The notes: generated from the letters alone by a model not told the origin. A stretch of DNA of 64,000 nucleotides from Catenulispora sp. MAP5-51 (GCF_041261205.1 NZ_JBGCCH010000035.1:33608-97607), one strand, 5' to 3'; numbered from the stretch's first letter, positions 8,448 to 19,320 are shown. Translations and numbers: made by a program.

Positions 8448-9089
8448 ATGCGCGTGGTGATCGCGGACGACTCGGTCCTCATCCGCGCCGGGGTGGTCCG
8501 GGTGCTGGAGCTGGCCGGCCACGACGTGGTCGCGGAGACCGGCGACGGCGTGACGCTGCTCGCGGCGGTCGAGCAACACCGGCCGGACGCGGTGGTGGCC
8601 GACGTCCGCATGCCCCCGACGTTCAAGGACGAGGGCATCGTCGCGGCGGTCCAGATCCGCGAACGCTTCCCGGCCACGGCGGTCCTGGTCCTGTCCCAGT
8701 TCGTCGAGGAACGGTACGCGACCGACCTGCTGGCCCGCGACACCACCCGGGTCGGCTACCTGCTCAAGGACCGGGTCGCCGACATCGACTCCTTCATCGA
8801 GGCCCTGGAGCGCGTCGCCGCCGGCGGCACCGCCCTGGACCCCGAGGTCGTGGCCCAACTCCTGATCCGCCGCCCCGCCGACCCGCTGGACCGCCTCACC
8901 CCGCGCGAGCGCGATGTGCTGGCGCTGATGGCCGAGGGCCGCGCCAACGCCGCGATCTCGGACGTCCTGTCGGTCAGCGAGAGCGCGGTGGGCAAGCACA
9001 TCAACAACATCTTCACGAAGCTGGACCTGCAGCCCGACGACCTGGGTCACCGCCGGGTCCTGGCCGTGCTGCGGTACCTGTCGGCCTGA
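8448..9089 (+). CDS. NarL/LuxR-family response regulator
   Basis: 213 residues. The receiver domain has the acidic pair (ADDSV), the phospho-Asp in VVADVRMPP, a Ser in VLSQF and the Lys in YLLKDR. A C-terminal LuxR HTH follows (LTPRERDVLALMAEGRANAAISDVLS). The GGGAG ribosome site sits directly before ATG 8448. It forms a two-component pair with the kinase just upstream. Targets are unknown. The next gene, StrR-like copy B, starts 156 bp later with its own operator between. Confidence 0.93.
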   Translation: MRVVIADDSVLIRAGVVRVLELAGHDVVAETGDGVTLLAAVEQHRPDAVVADVRMPPTFKDEGIVAAVQIRERFPATAVLVLSQFVEERYATDLLARDTTRVGYLLKDRVADIDSFIEALERVAAGGTALDPEVVAQLLIRRPADPLDRLTPRERDVLALMAEGRANAAISDVLSVSESAVGKHINNIFTKLDLQPDDLGHRRVLAVLRYLSA

Positions 9090-9107
9090 GCGGGCTCCGG
9101 CTGCGTT

Positions 9108-9136
9108 GTTCAACCGCTGTCGGTCGGCGCTTGAAC
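9108..9136. promoter_or_regulatory. StrR-type operator upstream of StrR-like gene B
   Basis: GTTCAACCG, 11 nt, CGCTTGAAC. The left arm is perfect and the right arm has two changes from CAGTTGAAC. It lies 110 bp before the StrR-like regulator at 9246, which suggests autoregulation or cross-control by copy A. Confidence 0.7.
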
Positions 9137-9245
9137 AACCATCAGCACACTGACACCACCCGTCACTCGTGAACACCCCCGTCCCTGCTGAAGACTCGGG
9201 ACGGTAGCAGGCACGCCATGTCCCGGCGTGCGACGGGAGGCTCAC

Positions 9246-10295
9246 ATGCGTTCGCTCGATGTTCCCGCGCCCAGACCCGCAGAACACGCCGACGGGGAGG
9301 TCGCCCGGTCCGCCGGTGCGGTGTTCGGCGGCACCGCGCCCACCACGTCCACCACGTTCACCGCGTCCCCCGCGTCCTCCGGCCTCGGCGACGTGGTCCA
9401 CATCCCGGTGGCCGCGCTCCTGCCCGGGGAGTCCCCCCGCCTCGACGGCCAGAACGACGCCCACGTGGCCCGGCTCGCCGAGATCGACGGACCCCTGCCG
9501 CCGATCCTCGTCGACCGGCGTTCGATGCGGGTCATCGACGGCACGCACCGGCTCATGGCCGCCGCGCTGCGCGGGTGGGAGACCATCGCCGTCCGCTTCT
9601 ACGACGGGGACACCGAGGACGCCTTCCTGCACGCGGTCGAGGCCAACGTGCGGCACGGGTTCCCGCTCTCTCAGGCCGACCGGCGGGCCGCCGCGGCCCG
9701 GATCATCACGACCCACCCGCACCTGTCGGACCGGGCCATCGCCCAGGTCGCGGGCCTGGGGGCGAAGACGGTGGCCGCCGTCCGGCGGCAGTCCGGCGAC
9801 GGGAGCGCGCAGGTGGAGGCGCGCGTCGGACGGGACGGACGGGTCCGGCCGCTCAACGCCGAGGAGGGCCGGCTCAAGGCGGCCGAGGTACTGACCGAGA
9901 ACCCTGACATGCCGCTGCGGGAGGTGGCGCGGGTCGCCGGCGTCTCCCCGGCGACGGCCGGAGACGTCCGCAAGCGGCTGGAGCGCGGCGACCTGCCCGC
10001 GCCGCAGCGGGCCACCCGGAACACCGGCGGGCCGCGCGTGCCGCCGGTGGCACCGGCCGCGGTCCTGGGCAAGCTGATGCGGGATCCCTCGCTGCGCCAC
10101 AAGCAGGAGGGGCGGCGGCTCCTGCGCCTGGTGCACGACTGCGCGCTGAGCGGCGGGGACTGGAACGACATGCTGACGTCCGTGCCCGCGCATTGCACGG
10201 CGCTCGTACGGCAGCTCGCGCTTCAGTACGCGCAGGACTGGACGCGCTTTGCCCAGGAGCTGGACGACCGGGTCAAAGCCGAGGCGGGAGCATAA
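9246..10295 (+). CDS. StrR-like pathway-specific regulator (ParB-type, copy B)
   Basis: 349 residues. A variable Thr/Ser-rich N-terminus (TTSTTFTASPASS) precedes the ParB-like domain (VARLAEIDGPLPPILVDRR, VIDGTHRLMAAALRG, VRFYDG, EANVRHGFPLS). Two HTH segments follow (HLSDRAIAQVAGLGAKTVAA; PLREVARVAGVSPATAGDV). It shares the whole domain order with copy A at 3374-4432. ATG 9246 has GGGAGG 5 nt upstream. StrR-family proteins are the usual activators of glycopeptide and related Dpg-containing peptide clusters, which fits the downstream dpg genes. Confidence 0.9.
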   Translation: MRSLDVPAPRPAEHADGEVARSAGAVFGGTAPTTSTTFTASPASSGLGDVVHIPVAALLPGESPRLDGQNDAHVARLAEIDGPLPPILVDRRSMRVIDGTHRLMAAALRGWETIAVRFYDGDTEDAFLHAVEANVRHGFPLSQADRRAAAARIITTHPHLSDRAIAQVAGLGAKTVAAVRRQSGDGSAQVEARVGRDGRVRPLNAEEGRLKAAEVLTENPDMPLREVARVAGVSPATAGDVRKRLERGDLPAPQRATRNTGGPRVPPVAPAAVLGKLMRDPSLRHKQEGRRLLRLVHDCALSGGDWNDMLTSVPAHCTALVRQLALQYAQDWTRFAQELDDRVKAEAGA

Positions 10296-10469
10296 CGAGC
10301 AGAGGACTGACCCCCCGGACGTTCCCGCCCCCGAACCAGGGCCGCACCAGCCCATACTGAGGCGGCCCTCCGGCGCCCCGGCTCCCCCCGGCCGGGGCGC
10401 ACCCCTTTCCCCGCCGGCCCGGACCGCCCCGGACCGACCCGCACCAACCCGCTCCGGCCCGCACAGCAA

Positions 10470-10499
10470 GGCCGCCGCCGGATTACTCCGACGGCGGCC
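10470..10499. terminator. Hairpin between convergent genes
   Basis: GGCCGCCG-C-CGG, 6-nt loop, CCG-A-CGGCGGCC: a stem of 11 pairs with one mismatch. It lies in the 269-bp gap between StrR-like gene B (+) and the TrmB/LuxR regulator B (-). There is no T-tract, as is usual for actinomycete terminators. The rest of the gap is Pro/Arg-codon-rich noise with no gene. Confidence 0.5.
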
Positions 10500-10564
10500 T
10501 GGGCGCCTGGTCACGGTGGCGGCTGAGGAGATCGTGCGCTCGCGGACACCGAAGCGCACCCGCC

Positions 10565-11593
10565 TCACACCTGAGCGAGCACCGCCTCCTCCTCAGCCAC
10601 CCGCTCCAGCCCCAGCCAGCCGAGCTCGGCGGCCCGCACCCCCATCTGGAACCTGCTCCGCGTCCCCAGCCGCGCCATCAGATCCGAGGCGAGCCGGCCG
10701 ACCGTGCGGGTGGAGACCGCCATCCGCCGCGCGATGTACTCGTCGGTGTCGCCGTGGGCCAGCATCCGCAGCAGTTCTCCCTCCTGCGGCGTGAGCCCCT
10801 GGTCGTCCCGGCGCGAAGACAGGCCCAGCGGGCTGGCCGAGCGCCAGATCTGGTCGAACAGCGCGCACATCGCGGACACCGGGCCGTGCCCGGTGAGCAC
10901 CGCGGCGCCCGCGGAGCTCTCCCCGGGGCTGATCGGGATCATCGCGGTGGCCCGGTCGACGATGATCATCCGCAGCGGCAGGGTCGGCGCGGTGCGCACC
11001 TCGCCGCCCAGGTTCCGCAGCCACGTGGCGTAGGCGGTGCTCGGGGCGTTGTTGCGGACACTGTCCAGATAGACCGTCCGCATGGTCACGCCCCGATCGA
11101 GCAGCTGCTGGTCGAGCGGACGGCTGGCCTCGAGGGTGTCGGCGTTCTGGACGCCGCCGGGAGCCAGCGACAGCACCTCGGACCGGGTCCGGTGGGTGAG
11201 CGCCTCCAGCCGGGTGCGGACGGCGTCCAGGCCGACGATCTCCTCGATCGTGTTGTGCTCGCCGAGCGGCCGGGACTCGGCGTACTCGGCGACCAGCAGG
11301 GCCAGCGAGGCCCGGCCCTGGTCGAGCTGGTGCTGCCGGTCGACCAGGTCCGCCTGCTTGCGGGCCAGCAGCGCCTCCAGCCCGACGTCCGGCGCCACAG
11401 GGCGCATCGCGAGCGGGTTCTCCCGCGAGGCCCGCAGCAGGGCCAGGCGCGACAGTTCGTCCAGGGCGGCACGGACCTCGTCCCGGCTGCGCCCCAGGCT
11501 CTGGGTGAGTTCGTCCATACCGTGCGCGGGGTCGCGCAGCAGATGCAGATAGAGGGTCTCAGCTGCTGCTGAAACACCGAAGGCTTCGAGCAC
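10565..11593 (-). CDS. TrmB/LuxR-type transcriptional regulator (cassette B)
   Basis: 342 residues, same architecture as the protein at 5257-6246. There is an N-terminal winged HTH (MDELTQSLGRSRDEVRAAL), a Gln/Asp-rich helical link, a TrmB-like sensor region (EEIVGLDAVRTRLEAL ... SAMCALFDQIWRSASPL) and a C-terminal LuxR HTH (LTPQEGELLRMLAHGDTDEYIARRMAVS). The start is GTG 11593 with GGGAGG upstream. Conserved positions shared with copy A include the IVGLDAVxxRxE block and the PLRMIIVD strand. It diverges from the small protein gene at 11700, the mirror of cassette A. Confidence 0.85.
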   Translation of the reverse strand: MLEAFGVSAAAETLYLHLLRDPAHGMDELTQSLGRSRDEVRAALDELSRLALLRASRENPLAMRPVAPDVGLEALLARKQADLVDRQHQLDQGRASLALLVAEYAESRPLGEHNTIEEIVGLDAVRTRLEALTHRTRSEVLSLAPGGVQNADTLEASRPLDQQLLDRGVTMRTVYLDSVRNNAPSTAYATWLRNLGGEVRTAPTLPLRMIIVDRATAMIPISPGESSAGAAVLTGHGPVSAMCALFDQIWRSASPLGLSSRRDDQGLTPQEGELLRMLAHGDTDEYIARRMAVSTRTVGRLASDLMARLGTRSRFQMGVRAAELGWLGLERVAEEEAVLAQV

Positions 11594-11699
11594 GACCGCC
11601 TCCCGTCAGCGAAGATCGGCCTCAGTATGAGATGTCTGATTTCCGAAAGGCAAGATTCGGCCAGTCCCGGCACCTGTCCGAGCACGGGGCCCGCCACCG

Positions 11700-12023
11700 A
11701 TGCTGAACAGCATGTACGCGATCATCACCCGGCTCGGCAGCGACGGCTCGACCGCCCCCGCGCCCGCGCCGGCGTCCGGCTTCCGGCAGGCGGTCCTCGA
11801 GGCCTCGCTGCCGCATGACGGCCTGGAGCATGTGTACGCCGACCAGGGCGGCGCGGCGGACGCCGGGCTGGTCCTGTGGATCTCCGCGGCCGACGCCCGG
11901 CGCGCCGAGAAGGCGGCCCGCGGTCTGCTGGCCCGCATCGACGGCCTGACGCTCGGCGGCTACACCCTCGAGGGCTGCCATGTCGAGCTGTTCGGCGCGG
12001 CCTCCCCTGATTCAGGCTCCTGA
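11700..12023 (+). CDS. Small conserved protein of unknown function (cassette B)
   Basis: 107 residues from ATG 11700; an internal ATG at 11712 gives MYAIITRLGSDG, which lines up better with the cassette A protein (MQVVVLRLLPGTG). Shared features are an LEHVYA motif, a GLVLW strand, a helix RRAEKAARGLLARIDGL and a following G-Y-T strand. It has a Pro/Ala-rich insert (PAPAPASG). There is no signal peptide. It is followed 129 bp later by a secreted peptide gene, then by the HmO-HpgT/dpg operon. No family recognised. Confidence 0.72.
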   Translation: MLNSMYAIITRLGSDGSTAPAPAPASGFRQAVLEASLPHDGLEHVYADQGGAADAGLVLWISAADARRAEKAARGLLARIDGLTLGGYTLEGCHVELFGAASPDSGS

Positions 12024-12152
12024 GACTCCGGCTGTCTTGTCTTGGACAAGCAGCTACCAGACAGCTTCCAGCTCTTCAACAGCCCCGGTTCATCAGCCAT
12101 CGTCGAAGTGTCAGCAGACGAGCAGAAACACCGAAGAGCGAAGGAAGAAACC

Positions 12153-12302
12153 ATGCGCCGCGGCATCCTCACCCTCACCGCCCTCGTCCTGTCCGCCCTG
12201 GCGGCGTTCACCGCCGCCGAGACGGCCCGCGCCGTCCCGAGCGCCTCGGTCGCCGACACCGTGTGCACGAACACGATGGGCTGGCAGGTCACCTGCCAGT
12301 AG
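12153..12302 (+). CDS. Small secreted Cys-containing peptide (cassette B)
   Basis: 49 residues. ATG 12153 is preceded by GAAGGAAG. The signal peptide is clear (MRRGIL, core TLTALVLSALAAF, likely cut after TARA). The short mature part ends VCTNTMGWQVTCQ, two Cys spaced by nine residues with a Trp between. That could form a disulfide loop of signalling-peptide size. It resembles the cassette A peptide (59 residues, CTSCWG end) in size, position and Cys/Trp C-terminus, not in residue-by-residue sequence. It lies upstream of the dpg biosynthetic operon. Confidence 0.7.
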   Translation: MRRGILTLTALVLSALAAFTAAETARAVPSASVADTVCTNTMGWQVTCQ

Positions 12303-12383
12303 CCCGAGCGCAGAACCGCACCGCCCGAACGCCGTCGCCCAAACCCCACCGCCCCCACCCCCGCAGCGACCGATGGAGACGCC

Positions 12384-12470
12384 ATGACCGCTAACGACGC
12401 GAACGACGCGAGCACCCCGGCGCGCGGCGCCGACCGCCCGCCGACCGCGAACCGGCGGGCCGCACGATGA
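12384..12470 (+). CDS. 28-residue leader ORF coupled to hmO-hpgT
   Basis: ATG 12384 has GGAG 8 nt upstream. The ORF is polar, rich in Ala, Asp, Asn and Arg (MTANDANDAST... NRRAAR), and its TGA overlaps the ATG of the large fusion gene as ATGA. It has no signal peptide or motif. It may serve only to deliver ribosomes to the next gene, or be the relic of a longer gene. Confidence 0.45.
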   Translation: MTANDANDASTPARGADRPPTANRRAAR

Positions 12471-14983
12471 TCCTCGACGACCGCACGGACCCGCCGACCG
12501 GCGCCCTCACCCTGGCCGGCGTCCGCCGCGACGCCCGCCGCCGCATGACCGCCGCGACCTGGGACTTCGTGGCCGGCGGCGCGGGAGACGAGCGGACCCT
12601 GGCGGAGAACACCGCGGCGTTCGACCGGTTGCGGCTGCGCCCGCGTTTCCTCACCGGCGCCGGGCTCCCGTCCACCCGGACCCGGATCCTGGGCCGGACC
12701 TGGGACGCGCCGATCGGCGTGGCGCCCCTGGCCTACCAGACGCTGATCCACCCCGACGGCGAGGTGGCGACCGCGCGCGCCGCGGCGACCTCGGGCCTGG
12801 GCATGGTGGTGAGCGCGTTCGCCGGGCGGCTGTTGGAGACGATCAGCGCGCAGGCCGGTCTGCCGCTGTGGCTCCAGCTCTACTGCTTCCGCGACCGGGA
12901 CGCCACCAGAGCCCTGATCGAGCGCGCGGAGCGTGCCGGGGTCGAGGCGCTGGTCCTGACCGTCGACACTCCGCGCCCGGGGCGCAGGATCCGGGACATC
13001 CGCAACGGTTTCCGGTTGCCGGCGGAGGTCTGCGCGGTCAACTTCCGGCCCGCGGATCCGCTGCGGTCCGCGGAGTTCGAGCCGTCCGACTTCGAGCCGG
13101 CGGCCGGGTGGGACTACGTCGAGTGGCTGCGCACCGTCAGCCCGCTTCCGGTGCTGCTCAAGGGAATCCTGAGCGCCGCCGACGCCCGGATCGCGGTCGA
13201 GGCCGGCGTCGAGGGCCTGATCGTGTCCAACCACGGCGGGCGGCAGTTCGACGGGGCCCCGGCCACGCTGGACGCGCTGCCGGAGGTCGCGGCGGCTGTC
13301 CACGGCCGGGTGCCGATCCTGCTCGACGGCGGGGTCCGCCGCGGTTCCGACGTGCTGGCGGCGCTCGCCCTGGGCGCGAGCGCGGTCCTTCTCGGACGTC
13401 CCGTCCTGCACGGTCTGGCCGCCGCCGGACAGCAGGGCGTGGAGCGGGTGTTCGACATCGTCGCGGGCGAACTCGCCGAGGCGATGGCGCTGACCGGGAC
13501 GGCGTCGGCCGACGCGGTGGATCCGGACCTGGTGATCGCCGGGCCCACGGCCGGGACCTCGAATCCGCCGGCGAATCCGCCGGCGAATCCGCCGGCGGCC
13601 GTCCCCCGGCCGGCCCGGGCCCCTCGGCCCGCGTCCACGTCGGATCTGTCCACATCAGATCTGCCCACGTCGGATCTGACCAAGAGCGAGCTGCACCGCA
13701 GCCTGTCGGATCCGGTCCTGGACACGATGACCTTCCTCAACGAGGTCACCCACCGCTACCCGGAGGCGATCTCCTTCGCGCCGGGCCGTCCCTACGACGG
13801 GTTCTTCGACACCGAGCAGATCTTCGACCACATCCGCCGCTACATCCGGCATCTGGAAGAGCAGGGGTACACGCCCGACCGCGTCAAGGACGCGCTCTTC
13901 CAGTACGGCCCGACGGCCGGGCGGATCCGCGAGCTGATCGCCGACTCGCTGCGCCTGGACGAGGGGATCGACGTGCCGCCGGAGTCGGTCGTCGTCACCG
14001 TCGGCTGCCAGGAGGCGATGCTCCTGGTGCTGCGGGCGCTCATCTCAGGGCCCGATGACGTGGTGCTGGTCTCCAGCCCCTGCTACGTGGGCGTCACCGG
14101 CGCGGCGCGATTGCTCGACGCCGAGGTGGTCGCGGTCCCGGAACGCCCGGACGGCTTCCACTGCGACGACTTCGAGGCCGCCGTGCGCGCCGAGCGTGCC
14201 CGCGGCCGGCAGCCCCGCGCGCTGTATGTGATCCCCGACCACTCCAACCCGCTCGGGACCACGATGCCGCCGGCCACCCGCCGCCGGCTCCTGGACCTGG
14301 CCGCGCGGCTGGGCGTGCTCGTCATCGAGGACAGCCCCTACCGGCTGGTCAGCCCCGGTCCGCAGCTGCCGACGCTCAAGAGCCTGGACCGGCGGCGCGG
14401 GGTCGTGCACCTCGGCTCGTTCTCCAAGTCGTTGTTCCCCGGCGCCCGCGTGGGCTTCGCGGTGGCCGACCAGACGGTGGCGGACGAGGCCGCCGGGACG
14501 ACCGGGCTGCTCGCCGATGAGCTGGTCAAGCTCAAGAGCATGGTCACGGTCAACACCTCCGCGCTCAGCCAGGCCGTGGTCGCCGGGATGCTGCTGTCCG
14601 GCGGAGGCGGCGCGGCCGACCTCAACAAGGACACGGCCGAGTACTACGGCCAGGCGATGCGAACCACCCTGCGCGAACTCGACCGCGCCTTCCCCGCGGA
14701 GCACCGCGAGGCGCTCGGCGTCCGGTGGAACCAGCCCGAAGGCGGCTTCTTCCTCGCCGTGTCCGTCCCGTTCCGCGCGGACAACGCCGCCCTGGCCCGT
14801 TCGGCACAGGACTTCGGCGTCATCTGGACGCCGATGTCCTACTTCCATCCGGACGGCGGCGGCACCCATGAACTTCGCCTGTCGGTCAGCTATCTGACCG
14901 AGGCGGAAATCGCCGAGGGCGTCGCGCGGTTCGCCGCGTTCGTCGCCGCGGCCGCTCTACCACTGCAGAACCGCCACTCCTGA
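12467..14983 (+). CDS. hmO-hpgT: 4-hydroxymandelate oxidase / (S)-phenylglycine aminotransferase fusion (HmO-HpgT)
   Basis: 838 residues. Residues 1 to about 360 form an FMN-dependent alpha-hydroxy-acid oxidase (PIGVAPLAYQ, VEGLIVSNHGGRQFDGAP with the catalytic His, LLDGGVRRGSDVLAALALGA). A linker of about 45 residues follows, rich in Pro/Ala and Ser/Asp repeats. Residues ~410-838 are a fold type I PLP aminotransferase (VTVGCQEAMLLVL, PDHSNPLG, and the PLP Lys in GSFSKSLFPGARVG). In known pathways HmO makes 4-hydroxyphenylglyoxylate and HpgT converts aryl glyoxylates to Hpg and Dpg. Here HpgT would aminate the DpgC product. The HmO half suggests Hpg is also made, although HmaS and prephenate enzymes are not in the window. 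Confidence 0.92.
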   Translation: MILDDRTDPPTGALTLAGVRRDARRRMTAATWDFVAGGAGDERTLAENTAAFDRLRLRPRFLTGAGLPSTRTRILGRTWDAPIGVAPLAYQTLIHPDGEVATARAAATSGLGMVVSAFAGRLLETISAQAGLPLWLQLYCFRDRDATRALIERAERAGVEALVLTVDTPRPGRRIRDIRNGFRLPAEVCAVNFRPADPLRSAEFEPSDFEPAAGWDYVEWLRTVSPLPVLLKGILSAADARIAVEAGVEGLIVSNHGGRQFDGAPATLDALPEVAAAVHGRVPILLDGGVRRGSDVLAALALGASAVLLGRPVLHGLAAAGQQGVERVFDIVAGELAEAMALTGTASADAVDPDLVIAGPTAGTSNPPANPPANPPAAVPRPARAPRPASTSDLSTSDLPTSDLTKSELHRSLSDPVLDTMTFLNEVTHRYPEAISFAPGRPYDGFFDTEQIFDHIRRYIRHLEEQGYTPDRVKDALFQYGPTAGRIRELIADSLRLDEGIDVPPESVVVTVGCQEAMLLVLRALISGPDDVVLVSSPCYVGVTGAARLLDAEVVAVPERPDGFHCDDFEAAVRAERARGRQPRALYVIPDHSNPLGTTMPPATRRRLLDLAARLGVLVIEDSPYRLVSPGPQLPTLKSLDRRRGVVHLGSFSKSLFPGARVGFAVADQTVADEAAGTTGLLADELVKLKSMVTVNTSALSQAVVAGMLLSGGGGAADLNKDTAEYYGQAMRTTLRELDRAFPAEHREALGVRWNQPEGGFFLAVSVPFRADNAALARSAQDFGVIWTPMSYFHPDGGGTHELRLSVSYLTEAEIAEGVARFAAFVAAAALPLQNRHS
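13562..13597 (+). repeat. Three 12-bp in-frame repeats in the HmO-HpgT linker
   Basis: AATCCGCCGGCG is repeated three times, coding NPPA x3. It is followed by a degenerate TSDL repeat (TSDLSTSDLPTSDLTKS). Together these make a disordered linker between the oxidase and aminotransferase domains. Confidence 0.85.
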
Positions 14984-14997
14984 GAAGGGAAAGCACG

Positions 14998-15060
14998 ATG
15001 ACCAGTTACGCACCGGCGGTGCGGAGCAAGCCCCGCATGTGGGGGTGGACCTACCGATGA
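14998..15060 (+). CDS. 20-residue aromatic-rich ORF coupled to dpgA
   Basis: MTSYAPAVRSKPRMWGWTYR. AGAAGGG lies 8-14 nt upstream, and its TGA overlaps the ATG of dpgA (ATGA at 15057-15060), so it is positioned to be translated and coupled. The C-terminal MWGWTYR is unusually aromatic. It could be a simple leader ORF for coupling or a very short ribosomal peptide precursor. The ORF and its overlap are seen; function is unknown. Confidence 0.5.
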   Translation: MTSYAPAVRSKPRMWGWTYR

Positions 15061-16295
15061 TCGCCAGCCCCGGCTCCACACTCGCCCCGGAACGCCGCCC
15101 GGCCGACCGGCTCCGTCCGAACCCCGTCCGCGCCGCCCGGATCACCGGTGTCGGCACCGCCGTGACCGAGGACTCCTACTCCCAGCAGGAACTGCTTGAC
15201 ATATTCTCGATCGACGACCCCCGTATCCGCTCTGTCTTTCTGAACAGTGCCATCGAACGGCGCCATCTGACCATCCCGCCGCGCGACGAGAACGGCGTGT
15301 GCCAGCCCGAACCGCAGGGCCGGCTGCTGGCCAAGCACAAGCGGCTGGCCGTCGACATGGGTTCCCGGGCGCTCCTGGAGTGTCTGCGCGATGCCGGAAG
15401 AAGCCTGGAGGACCTGGACTACCTCTGCTGTGTGACCACCACCGGGTTCCTCACCCCCGGGCTCAGTGCCCTGATCATCAGGGAGCTGGGCATCGACCCC
15501 GGCTGCCACCGCGTGGACATCGTCGGGATGGGCTGCAACGCCGGTCTCAATGCCCTGAACGCCACGGCCGCGTGGTCCGCGGCCAATCCGGGCCGGCTGG
15601 CCGTCATGGTGTGCGCGGAGGCCTGTTCGGCGGCCTACGCGTTCGACTCCACGATGCGGACCGCTGTCGTCAACAGCCTGTTCGGCGACGGGGCGGCGGC
15701 GATCGCGCTGGTCGCGCCGGACGGCGATGCCGACGGCAGCGGCGGCGGTGGCGGTGGCGGTGGCGGTGGCGGTGGCGGTGGCGGTGGCGGTGGCGGTGGC
15801 GGTGGCGGTGGCGGTGGCGGTGGCGGAGAGGCCGGGACCGGGGCCGGGACCGAAGGGCCGCGCGTGCTGTCCTTCGCCAGCCACATCATCACCGACGCCG
15901 TCGACGCCATGCGCTACGAGTGGGACGACGACCTGACCCGGTTCAGCTTCTTCCTCGACCCGGACATCCCCTACGTGGTCGGCGCGAACGCCGAGCGCGT
16001 GGTGGACGGCCTGCTCGGGCGGGCCGGGCTGCGGCGCAGCGACATCGGGCACTGGCTCGTGCACTCGGGCGGCAAGAAAGTCATCGACGCGGTGCGCGTC
16101 AACCTCGGCCTGACCCGGCACGACGTCCGGCACACCACCGGAGTGCTGCGCGACTACGGCAACCTCTCCAGCGGCTCGTTCCTGTTCTCCTACGAGCGGC
16201 TGCTCCGCGAGGGGGTCGTGAGCCCCGGCGACTACGGCGTCCTGATGACGATGGGCCCCGGATCGACGATCGAGACGGCGCTGGTCCAATGGTGA
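15057..16295 (+). CDS. dpgA: 3,5-dihydroxyphenylacetyl-CoA synthase (type III PKS)
   Basis: 412 residues. DpgA condenses four malonyl-CoA to 3,5-dihydroxyphenylacetyl-CoA, the first step to Dpg. The catalytic Cys lies in VGMGCNAGLNALN; starting at ATG 15057 it falls at residue 160, the position reported for DpgA, which supports this start. The His in WLVHSGGKKVIDAV and the Asn in DYGNLSSGSFLF complete the triad. Between VAPDGDADGS and GEAGTGAG there is a 29-residue polyglycine tract coded by a hexanucleotide microsatellite, absent from family members I know. It follows hmO-hpgT by 73 bp and is followed by dpgB. Confidence 0.95.
   Translation: MIASPGSTLAPERRPADRLRPNPVRAARITGVGTAVTEDSYSQQELLDIFSIDDPRIRSVFLNSAIERRHLTIPPRDENGVCQPEPQGRLLAKHKRLAVDMGSRALLECLRDAGRSLEDLDYLCCVTTTGFLTPGLSALIIRELGIDPGCHRVDIVGMGCNAGLNALNATAAWSAANPGRLAVMVCAEACSAAYAFDSTMRTAVVNSLFGDGAAAIALVAPDGDADGSGGGGGGGGGGGGGGGGGGGGGGGGGGGGGEAGTGAGTEGPRVLSFASHIITDAVDAMRYEWDDDLTRFSFFLDPDIPYVVGANAERVVDGLLGRAGLRRSDIGHWLVHSGGKKVIDAVRVNLGLTRHDVRHTTGVLRDYGNLSSGSFLFSYERLLREGVVSPGDYGVLMTMGPGSTIETALVQW
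15741..15827 (+). repeat. GGCGGT hexanucleotide microsatellite coding 29 Gly in DpgA
   Basis: Thirteen GGCGGT units, flanked by one GGC before and GGCGGA after, give 29 consecutive glycine codons in frame. Because the unit is 6 bp, slippage changes protein length without breaking the frame. The tract sits in a surface loop region between two conserved strands of the thiolase fold. Confidence 0.97.
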
Positions 16296-16320
16296 GCGCC
16301 GGCCTGCAACAGCATATTGA

Positions 16321-19235
<2,915 letters not shown>

Positions 19236-19291
19236 TTTCCGCGCGTTCGGCGAAGCCCAGGTAATACCGGCTCCGGAATTGGCGCCGCGGT

Positions 19292-19320
19292 GTTCAAACG
19301 AGGCGTCCGCGCACTTGAAC
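19292..19320. promoter_or_regulatory. StrR-type operator upstream of the cysteate-synthase-like gene
   Basis: GTTCAAACG, 11 nt, CACTTGAAC. The flanks extend the symmetry (GCGGT before, ACCGCG after). It lies 187 bp upstream of the PLP enzyme at 19507 and 57 bp after dpgD, so the PLP gene probably has its own StrR-controlled promoter. Confidence 0.72.

Noticed and set aside
15741..15827. CRISPR-like or tandem regulatory array
   Set aside because: Repeat unit is 6 bp, in frame, and inside a gene; there are no spacers.
15635..15910. Polyproline ORF opposite dpgA
   Set aside because: Antisense of the polyglycine codons; an artefact of the microsatellite.
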